From Psychrobacter sp. DAB_AL43B (GTDB lineage: Bacteria; Pseudomonadota; Gammaproteobacteria; Pseudomonadales; Moraxellaceae), in NCBI RefSeq assembly GCF_900168255.1, contig NZ_LT799838.1, forward strand, positions 434,001 through 498,000: DNA of 64,000 bases, in the 5' to 3' direction. A program made the translations under genes and the position numbers. Under the pieces are notes generated by a model. The model was given only the letters and a program-made list of their open reading frames with translations, made no database searches and had not been told where the DNA came from. Below, in pieces: positions 37,546-47,390 of the stretch (its first letter is position 1; each line of letters opens with the position of its first letter).

Positions 37546-39516
37546 ATGAGTAAGCCAAATGATAAAACCGCCAAAGTGACTGTCAATGAAGAGAGTGCTA
37601 CAAACACAGTCACAGACAAAAAAGTTATTCATAATGTTTTTGTTGATACGTTAGAAAAACCTATTAATACCCCTCTTTCTAGACCTTCTGTTGATCCCAG
37701 CTTATCTCAACGATCCGATAGTAATGTTCAAAGTAACGTCCAAAACAGTGTTCAGAATACGGCAGGCCTTGATAGACGCCGCTTTATAAAAGGTTTCGGC
37801 ACAATAGGTATAACGGCTGTAGGGGCCTCTAGTTTAGGCTTAACAGGTTGTGGCTCTGACGATGATAGCTTTAATACGGAGGTAGGTGAGACCGCTAGCT
37901 TTGATCATGGCGTTGCCAGTGGTGATCCTTTATCTGATCGAGTTATCTTGTGGACACGAGTGACACCGCAAAAAATAGGCTCTCAACAATTCACCGTTAA
38001 GTGGTTTATGGCGCGTAATCAGCAAATGACGGATTTGGTTACACAAGGTGAGGTAACTACGAGCGCTGTAAAAGATTATACGGTTAAGATTGATGTTGAC
38101 GCTTTAGAACCCAATACCGTTTATTATTACCAGTTTGCAGTTGGCAAAAAGGTCAGCCGGGTTGGCAAAACAAAGACCTTACCCGTGGGTCAAGTAAATC
38201 AAGTTAAAATGGCTGTTTTCAGCTGTGCTAATTATCCAGCAGGATTTTTTCATGTTTATGCGGATGCTGCTAAGCGTAGTGATTTAGATGTTTTAATCCA
38301 TCTAGGGGATTATATTTACGAATATGGCCGCACTACTACTGATGCTCAAGGCAATACTGTACCAGCCTATGCTTCGGCAAGCGCGGCGATTATCGATCGT
38401 GAAGTCCTGCCAGCACAGGAAGCCTTTACTCTCAGTAGCTATCGCACACGTTATGCTCAATATAAGACCGATACAGATTTGCAAGACTTGCATGCTATTG
38501 CGCCAATGATTGCGGTATGGGACGATCATGAGCTGGCAAATGACACCTACGAAGATGGCGCTGATAATCATCAACCTGATAAGGAAGGAGGCTGGGATGC
38601 TCGTAAGCTAGCCGCAGTCACCGCCTATCATGAATGGATGCCAATACGCACTAGTGAAGCACAAAGCAAGATCTATCGTAGCTTTGAGTTCGGTAACTTA
38701 CTGAGCCTGAATATGCTAGACACCCGTGTCATCGGGCGTGATAAGCAGCTTAATTATGTGGATTATATTAAACAAGATAGTATTGTCGGTGCCTATATTG
38801 ACACCACTGCTTTTAGAGCAGCTACTAATGACACTAACAGGGAGCTGCTAGGACTTAGCCAAAGCAACTGGCTGGTTAGTCAGATGCAGCAATCGACCGC
38901 CAAATGGCAAATACTCGGTCAGCAAATTCTGATGGGACGCATGGACATACCAGCGCCCGTGATCTTAAACCTTGCCGATCCTAGGCTTGGGCTCGATATT
39001 AATGCCTATTTAGCTTTAGTACAGAAAGCACAAACCAATCCACAAGGTTTGACGGCTAAGGAAGCAGCTCTTATACAACAGCCAGCTGTTCCTTACAATA
39101 TCGATGCTTGGGACGGTTATGGCTCAGCACGTCAAAGGGTGTTAACGGCGGCTAGAAGTTATAATAAGAATTTAGTAGTACTTGCGGGAGATTCACACAA
39201 TGCTTGGGCAAATAATCTAACTACTGATGACGGCGTAGCAGCTGGCGTTGAGTTTGCGACTAGCTCTGTCAGTTCGCCAGGCTTTGAAGAGTATATTCCT
39301 AATCCACCAGCACAGGTCAAAGCGGTATTGACTCAACTAATAGGAGGCTTGAAATATATGAATCCTAATGAGCGTGGTTATATGGCGATTACCGTTACCC
39401 CTGAGTCCTGTCAGTCAGAATGGATATTTGTCAGTGATATTCTTAAACAAACTTATAGCAGCTCAGTAGGACAAACGTTAAAAGTGGTGGCTGGTGAGAA
39501 TAAGCTGAGTGTTTAG
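37546..39516 (+). CDS. phoD: PhoD-family alkaline phosphatase, predicted Tat lipoprotein
   Basis: A 656-residue phosphodiesterase/phosphomonoesterase with metallophosphatase fold. After an unusual 76-residue Asn/Ser-rich leader comes the Tat motif DRRRFIKGFG (77-80 RRRF), then a hydrophobic stretch ending LTGC (Cys102) and an acidic linker. PhoD blocks: FDHGVASGDPLSDRVILWTR, LDVLIHLGDYIYEYG, AVWDDHELANDTY and LVVLAGDSHNAWANN, which supply metal ligands. The long leader is odd for a Tat signal; a later start is not obvious because no Met with a ribosome site precedes RRRF. AAGGAAG lies before the ATG at 37546. No clear Pho box is seen upstream, unlike phoX. Confidence 0.92.
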   Translation: MSKPNDKTAKVTVNEESATNTVTDKKVIHNVFVDTLEKPINTPLSRPSVDPSLSQRSDSNVQSNVQNSVQNTAGLDRRRFIKGFGTIGITAVGASSLGLTGCGSDDDSFNTEVGETASFDHGVASGDPLSDRVILWTRVTPQKIGSQQFTVKWFMARNQQMTDLVTQGEVTTSAVKDYTVKIDVDALEPNTVYYYQFAVGKKVSRVGKTKTLPVGQVNQVKMAVFSCANYPAGFFHVYADAAKRSDLDVLIHLGDYIYEYGRTTTDAQGNTVPAYASASAAIIDREVLPAQEAFTLSSYRTRYAQYKTDTDLQDLHAIAPMIAVWDDHELANDTYEDGADNHQPDKEGGWDARKLAAVTAYHEWMPIRTSEAQSKIYRSFEFGNLLSLNMLDTRVIGRDKQLNYVDYIKQDSIVGAYIDTTAFRAATNDTNRELLGLSQSNWLVSQMQQSTAKWQILGQQILMGRMDIPAPVILNLADPRLGLDINAYLALVQKAQTNPQGLTAKEAALIQQPAVPYNIDAWDGYGSARQRVLTAARSYNKNLVVLAGDSHNAWANNLTTDDGVAAGVEFATSSVSSPGFEEYIPNPPAQVKAVLTQLIGGLKYMNPNERGYMAITVTPESCQSEWIFVSDILKQTYSSSVGQTLKVVAGENKLSV

Positions 39517-39569
39517 CTAGCTACTACTTAATTTTACTACTGCTGTTGATATAATGACTTGTAATAATA

Positions 39570-39606
39570 GCGCTCATCTCTTTTTAGAAATGAGCGCCTT
39601 TCTATG
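39570..39606 (+). terminator. Probable terminator after phoD
   Basis: GCGCTCAT and ATGAGCGC form an 8-bp stem around a 12-nt loop, followed by CTTTCTAT. The T-run is weak. Confidence 0.55.
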
Positions 39607-39707
39607 TCATTACTTATAACTTCGAATACAGACAATACAAACCCTAAAAATCCCCCACAATTTAAGGTAGAATAGCCGCCTGTTTTTGCTAAGTTTACTG
39701 ATCCTTC

Positions 39708-42700
39708 ATGCGTCTAAAATCTCTTAAGCTGGCAGGCTTTAAATCCTTTGCCAATCCAACCACCTTTACCTTTCGTCATGGCATTACCGCCATTGTCGGG
39801 CCAAACGGCTGCGGCAAATCTAACGTGATTGATGCTATTCGTTGGGTGCTTGGCGAGACCTCTGCCAAGCAGCTACGTGGCGGGGCGATGAGTGATGTCA
39901 TTTTTGCCGGTACGCAAGATAAAGCCGCCAAAAGTGTCGCCAGTGTCGAGCTGACTTTTGAGCATACGCAAGATGAGCAAAATGGCATAAGGCATGAGTT
40001 TAATTTATATCAAGAGCTGTCAGTTCGCCGTCAGATAAATAAAGACGGTCGCTCCGATTACTTTATCAATGGCACGCGCTGTCGCCGCCGAGATGTCGTC
40101 GATGTGTTCTTGGGCACGGGGCTTGGCGCACGCAGTTATGCGGTCATCGAGCAAGGCATGATTGGGCGAATTGTTGAGTCCAGCCCCATGCAGCTGCGTG
40201 AATTTATTGAAGAGGCGGCAGGGGTGTCACGCTATCAAGCGCGCCGCGAAGAAACACAAAAGAAGTTAGAGAAGACCCAAGATAACTTAGCGCGCCTGTA
40301 TGATATGCAAAGCGAGCTGGTCAGCCAACAAAAGCGATTGTCCAAACAAGCAGCAGGTGCTCAGCGTTACGAAGCGCTAGCCTTGACACTTGCTGATATT
40401 AAGCAACAGCTCGCCATTCAGCAGTTATATCAAGCTAAGCATACCCAGCAGCAGCAAAAAATAGCTCACGAGCGTAGCGCTACCGAAGTTGCAGCCCTGC
40501 AAGCGAACTATGAAATGCTAAAAGCTCAGCAAGATAAGCTTGCAACGCATATCAATCAAGAACAATGGCTCAAAGACGATGCCCAAAGTGCCCACTATCA
40601 GCAGCAGCTAAGCTATCAACAAGCCGAGCATCAACTTAATGATGCAAGGTCACAACTGACCGTCATTGAGCAGCAACTAGCCAGTTTGGATGAGCAGCGT
40701 GTACAGACAGTCAATGAGATTGAGCGCTTAAAATTTGAGCAAGCTGAGCAGCAGGATATATTAGAAGAACTGCGTCCCAAGCTTACTGAATTGACAAGCA
40801 AACGTGAATCGCACAAACGTAACGAGCAACCATTACAGCGCGCTTGGCATGAAGCGCAAAACCAGCTATCACGGCTGCAAGATAATGCCCGCACGCTTGA
40901 GCAGCAGCAAGCTATTAACACACAAGCACAAAAGCGCTATCAGCAAAGCGATGATAAGTGGCAGCGCCGTCAGCAACATTGGCAGAATTTATGGCAGCAG
41001 TTACAACAGTCACTATTGCCTATTGATACTAATAATGGTGCTGATGGGCGCGAGAAAATTGATGCGAACAATTTACAGCAGACCTTAGAGACGCAGGTTA
41101 CTGAGCTAAATAAGCAATTGCAGCAGATTGAGCGCCAACAAGACAGCGTTGCTGAGCGATTATCAGAGCTACAACCGCAAGCGTATGATTTACAACAGCG
41201 CTTAAACACGCAGCAGCGCGAATTGAGCGAGTCTGAAAAACGCCACGCCGTATTGGCAAGTGAATACGATACCTTACAGCAGATATTGCATCCTAAACCT
41301 CAGCCAAAATCTCAACAACCTCTTAATGAGCAGACTGATTTAGAAAGCAATGCTGTCAATAACGATCACAATTTGGCTGTTGCAACCTTGCGTGAACAGA
41401 TTGAACTAAGTGAAAAAGGACGTGAGCACTCGCAGCTACTCGATAGTATATTGGCGCTATGGCTGGATAGTCATGTGCTGGTTTCAAATCAAGCCAACCA
41501 ATCAAGCGTTAATAACGCAGACAATGACTCTCAAAAAGCGAGTAGCTTATGGCAGGCGCTTGAGCAAGATTTAACTGATGTGTTTACGTATCAAGCTATG
41601 CAAAACCAGAATGTTAATATTAAAGATAAGTCGTCAATAGAAACGGGTCATAGCTTATGGTTATCTGCTACGCAAAATTACGTGAATGCAGAGCTATTTA
41701 TTGGTGATTTACCAGATAACTTGGCTGATAAAGTATTGCCTTTATCCCAGCTGATTACGCAGCCAGCATTGGCACTTTGGCAGCAGTGTTACTTGTATAT
41801 CGCCCAACCTGAGGGCGATAATCAACAAACTCTCAAAGAAATTGCCGATATCTTACAAGTATTGCCATCGTCAGCCATTCTGCTAACGTCTGACGGTTGG
41901 CTTATCAGTCGTCAAGGTACGATCAATCTAAGCAAGTTTGCTGGCGCGCAAAATGGTCAAAATGATAGCAGTAGTCAATTTCTAACACAGCGTTTGCAGC
42001 AGCGCACTCGTTTGCAAACGCTAGAAGCGTTGCTTGATGACACTGAGATAAAAATCCAAGACCAGCAAAAAGCCATTGCTAAAAACCAGCATGACTATGA
42101 TGCACTGACAGTTAATGTAGAAGAAACACGCGCTCAAGCCGAACAGTTGACCCGCGATAAACATCAATATCAACAGCAACTCACCACCAAACAAGCTTAT
42201 GCTGAACGCATGCAAGCTGACAGTAAACGTCTAAATGCTGATAAAGTTGCCCTTGAGCAAGAGCAGCAAGAATTGGCGCAAGAGCTACAAGCGCTTAATG
42301 CTGAGCAGCAACATATCCAAAGTGAGATAGCAGTACTGACACCAAAAATAGTGGATGCGCGGGCAACCAGTCAGCAATTGCAAACTGAGCGTAATAAGCT
42401 AAATCACAGACGCCAAGCAGATGATGACGCTTGGCAAGCATTACAACTGCGTATTCAGCAGAGCGAGATGCGGTTAGAACACAGCGTTAGCAGTCTCGCG
42501 CGTGCGACCGCACAACATGACAAGTCATTACAAAGCGAGCAGAGCTTAAAAGCAACTTATGAGCAGCAGCAACATAAACTGCCAGCCTTGCAGACCGCAT
42601 TGCAAACGGCACAAACTGCGCGCAATGAGCAGCAAACGTTATTGACGACGCGCGAAACCGCATTGAATGTGCTCAAGCAAGATTATGTGCAGCAGCAGAC

Positions 42701-43661
42701 TGAATTGGATACGTTGCAACAATCATTGCAAACACAACAAAGTAAGCTTGCTCATCATGCCACCGAGTTGGCACTAAGTGCGGCGCGTTTAGAGGATGCC
42801 AGTAGCCATACGCAAGATGCCCTAGACGCATACTATCGCGTCAGTCATAAATATAAAGGGCAATCGGATATATGGCAGCATCCGCAGCAAACAATGAGTG
42901 TCTCAAACTTATTAGCTGACTTTATTGCCCATGATCGCCGTGTACGTCCAGACAAAATCGCTGAGCTTGAGTCTGAGCGTAGCAAGCTCGAACAGCAATT
43001 AAGTAAAATAGGCGCGGTCAATCTAGCGGCAGTGGCTGAATTGGCGGAAGTTAATGAGCGTCTAGAGCCACTGGCGCAGCAGACAGCAGATATTGCCGCC
43101 AGCATGCAGACATTGAAAGATGCCATTGCCTCTATTGATGAGACGACCAAGACGCTCTTTATGCAGACACTTGATGCGGTTAATAATGAGCTTGCTAATT
43201 TATTTGCCAAAGTCTTTGGCGGTGGGCAAGCCAGTTTGACCTTGAACACTGACGATATGCCAGCCAATATACCCGCTGATAAACATAAGTCAGAGCAGTG
43301 GCGGGCAGGGTTAACCTTGATGGCGCAACCAAAAGGTAAGCGTAATAGCCGCCTTGCTGTACTGTCAGGCGGTGAAAAAACCCTCACCGCGCTGAGTTTG
43401 ATTTTTGCGATATTCAAGCAGCATCCGGCACCGTTTTGTGTGCTTGATGAAGTCGATGCGCCACTTGATGATGCCAACGTTGCTCGCTTTACTAGCTTGA
43501 TTCATGAGTTGGCAGATGATTTGCAATTTATTTTCATCAGTCATAATAAGCTGACGATGCAGATTGCGGATGAGCTAAAAGGCGTTACGATGCCAAGCGC
43601 GGGGATTTCTACTTTGGTTAGCGTTTCGCTCGATGAGGCCGCACGCTATATTACTCAATAG
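39708..43661 (+). CDS. smc: Chromosome segregation protein SMC
   Basis: A 1317-residue ATPase that compacts and segregates the chromosome. The N-terminal Walker A GPNGCGKSN lies at residues 31-39. Two long coiled coils (about 170-500 and 740-1080) flank a hinge region. The C-terminal head has the signature VLSGGEKTLTALSL and Walker B FCVLDEVDAPLDD. It is over 100 residues longer than typical SMC (about 1170); the extra length is mostly Asn/Gln/Ser-rich sequence around the hinge (about 520-640). No clear ribosome site precedes the ATG. Partners scpA/scpB are not in the window. zipA and ligA follow on the same strand. Confidence 0.96.
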   Translation: MRLKSLKLAGFKSFANPTTFTFRHGITAIVGPNGCGKSNVIDAIRWVLGETSAKQLRGGAMSDVIFAGTQDKAAKSVASVELTFEHTQDEQNGIRHEFNLYQELSVRRQINKDGRSDYFINGTRCRRRDVVDVFLGTGLGARSYAVIEQGMIGRIVESSPMQLREFIEEAAGVSRYQARREETQKKLEKTQDNLARLYDMQSELVSQQKRLSKQAAGAQRYEALALTLADIKQQLAIQQLYQAKHTQQQQKIAHERSATEVAALQANYEMLKAQQDKLATHINQEQWLKDDAQSAHYQQQLSYQQAEHQLNDARSQLTVIEQQLASLDEQRVQTVNEIERLKFEQAEQQDILEELRPKLTELTSKRESHKRNEQPLQRAWHEAQNQLSRLQDNARTLEQQQAINTQAQKRYQQSDDKWQRRQQHWQNLWQQLQQSLLPIDTNNGADGREKIDANNLQQTLETQVTELNKQLQQIERQQDSVAERLSELQPQAYDLQQRLNTQQRELSESEKRHAVLASEYDTLQQILHPKPQPKSQQPLNEQTDLESNAVNNDHNLAVATLREQIELSEKGREHSQLLDSILALWLDSHVLVSNQANQSSVNNADNDSQKASSLWQALEQDLTDVFTYQAMQNQNVNIKDKSSIETGHSLWLSATQNYVNAELFIGDLPDNLADKVLPLSQLITQPALALWQQCYLYIAQPEGDNQQTLKEIADILQVLPSSAILLTSDGWLISRQGTINLSKFAGAQNGQNDSSSQFLTQRLQQRTRLQTLEALLDDTEIKIQDQQKAIAKNQHDYDALTVNVEETRAQAEQLTRDKHQYQQQLTTKQAYAERMQADSKRLNADKVALEQEQQELAQELQALNAEQQHIQSEIAVLTPKIVDARATSQQLQTERNKLNHRRQADDDAWQALQLRIQQSEMRLEHSVSSLARATAQHDKSLQSEQSLKATYEQQQHKLPALQTALQTAQTARNEQQTLLTTRETALNVLKQDYVQQQTELDTLQQSLQTQQSKLAHHATELALSAARLEDASSHTQDALDAYYRVSHKYKGQSDIWQHPQQTMSVSNLLADFIAHDRRVRPDKIAELESERSKLEQQLSKIGAVNLAAVAELAEVNERLEPLAQQTADIAASMQTLKDAIASIDETTKTLFMQTLDAVNNELANLFAKVFGGGQASLTLNTDDMPANIPADKHKSEQWRAGLTLMAQPKGKRNSRLAVLSGGEKTLTALSLIFAIFKQHPAPFCVLDEVDAPLDDANVARFTSLIHELADDLQFIFISHNKLTMQIADELKGVTMPSAGISTLVSVSLDEAARYITQ

Positions 43662-43851
43662 CGCAAATAATTGATAACTGGCAGCGATGGTCAGTGTTAT
43701 AGTTAGGGCTAAGGCTATAACGTAACGCAAGTATGTCGGGCTGACGGTAAACGATGACTAGATGGTGACGATATTAATTAGCCATGCTAGACTATTGCCA
43801 TTTATACCCTCTTGTGTATTCCCTTTTGTCATAGATTAGGATGTATTTCTC

Positions 43852-44877
43852 ATGACCGCTATTCAGTTTATATTGATTGCCATTGCCGCATTTATTGTGC
43901 TTGCAGGGCTATTTATGGTCATTCGTAGCTTTAAGCGCCGCAAAAACGCTGAAGCTTTAGCGGTTAATTATGATAAAAACGGTATTCCAATTATACCGCG
44001 TCATGAGCGCAATATCGTCGATCAGCCAGACTTGGATGATACGGTTGCTGGCGAGACGAGCATCGGCCCTGATCGCAGTTATTTAAATGCGGTCGTTGAA
44101 GAAGAGCCTTTGACCCAACCCCATACCAATATCGATGCACAGCTGACGGCTGCCCACAATCCTATAAGCGGCAATGTAAATAACGATAATAACCATGTAA
44201 ATAATGAGGATTATGCGCGCTGGCAGGATGAGCAACACTATGCCGATAATAGTGAGTTTGCAGAAGCGGCTCAGCAAATGCATATCGAGCAAGAGCCTGA
44301 TGCGTTTTCTAGCCTTATGTCTGCGACGGACAGTCTGATGCCATCGATTGATACGGCAGAAGAGCCAAGCTTTAATGATAATAGCCCGATACTCGACCAG
44401 CATCTGTCAGAGCCTGTTGATGACGTTCAAAACGCGCCATTAATCAACGCCAAAGACAATATCAATATCACCATTTTGCCGCATCAATATCGCGACCGTC
44501 CAGCAGCAGTGATTCGTGGTCGTGATTTATTGGCGTTAATTGATAAATATGGTCTGCGCTATGGGGCGATGAATATGTTCCATCGCTATGAGCAAAAAGA
44601 CGGTACAGGCATGCTATGGTTCAGTATGATGGGTATCACCGATAGTGGTATTGCGCCTTTTGATCCGCATAGCGTAGCGACTAATAGTTATAACGGTGTG
44701 GTAGTTTTCTTATCTTTGCCGCATCCGCAAGCGCTGCGCAGCTTTGATAGCATGATGAGCGTTGCCTATATGATGGCAAGCGATTTAGATGCCATTATGC
44801 TTGATGAAGAGAATGAACCAATCACACCTGAATATAAGCAGCAATTGCGTAACCAAGTTCGCGACTACGAAGGTTAA
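43852..44877 (+). CDS. zipA: Cell division protein ZipA
   Basis: A 341-residue bitopic membrane protein that anchors FtsZ at the division site. One N-terminal helix (FILIAIAAFIVLAGLFMVI, residues 6-24) is followed by a basic RSFKRRKN. An acidic, Asn/Asp/Gln-rich linker covers about residues 55-200. The C-terminal FtsZ-binding domain includes INITILPHQYRDRPAAVIRG, YGLRYGAMNMFHRYEQKDG, LWFSMMGITDSGIAPFD and VVVFLSLPHP. The order smc-zipA-ligA matches that in related bacteria. Confidence 0.92.
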   Translation: MTAIQFILIAIAAFIVLAGLFMVIRSFKRRKNAEALAVNYDKNGIPIIPRHERNIVDQPDLDDTVAGETSIGPDRSYLNAVVEEEPLTQPHTNIDAQLTAAHNPISGNVNNDNNHVNNEDYARWQDEQHYADNSEFAEAAQQMHIEQEPDAFSSLMSATDSLMPSIDTAEEPSFNDNSPILDQHLSEPVDDVQNAPLINAKDNINITILPHQYRDRPAAVIRGRDLLALIDKYGLRYGAMNMFHRYEQKDGTGMLWFSMMGITDSGIAPFDPHSVATNSYNGVVVFLSLPHPQALRSFDSMMSVAYMMASDLDAIMLDEENEPITPEYKQQLRNQVRDYEG

Positions 44878-44923
44878 GAGCTACCAAGATTAATCAAAAA
44901 TCGGTAAATACTGGTATTACTCT

Positions 44924-44961
44924 AAAAGGCAAATAGCGATTGACGTTATTTGTCTTTTTTC
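44924..44961 (+). terminator. Rho-independent terminator after zipA
   Basis: AAAAGGCAAATA pairs with TATTTGTCTTTT (one G-U), followed by TTTTTT. Confidence 0.85.
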
Positions 44962-45016
44962 ATTTTTACTTATAGTCAGTTTAAAATAAAAAAGTCGCCC
45001 ATTTAACATCGCTTTA

Positions 45017-45082
45017 CTGGGATAGATTTTTCTCGCTTGCTGTGTGCTATGCACTCCAGAGGCTTCGAAAAACCTATCCCAG
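45017..45082. repeat. Dispersed palindromic element, copy B (66 bp)
   Basis: Arms CTGGGATAGATTTTTC and GAAAAACCTATCCCAG pair over 15 of 16 positions. The core CTTGCTGTG...CACTCCAGA.GCTTC and an inner hairpin GTGC-TAT-GCAC match copy A at 32426-32494. Where the outer arms differ from copy A, most changes are compensated on the other arm. Confidence 0.85.
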
Positions 45083-45181
45083 CAGCGCTGCGTTTTATTT
45101 GTAAAACGCTAAGTACATTCTAATTTTCTACAAAATGATATCCGAGTATCCTGCAAACTTGTTATCATATCGGCATCTTGA

Positions 45182-47308
<2,127 letters not shown>

Positions 47309-47312
47309 TAGC

Positions 47313-47360
47313 TAGAGTGAGAGCTTAGTGATGTTATTACTATACTCTCACTCTAATTTT
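47313..47360. terminator. Hairpin between convergent ligA and the NACHT gene
   Basis: TAGAGTGAGAG (47313-47323) and CTCTCACTCTA (47345-47355) pair perfectly over 11 bp around a 21-nt loop, followed on the plus strand by ATTTT. It probably ends ligA transcription and may act on both strands. Confidence 0.65.
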
Positions 47361-47390
47361 AAAAATTTATATACATAATGATTGCTACTT

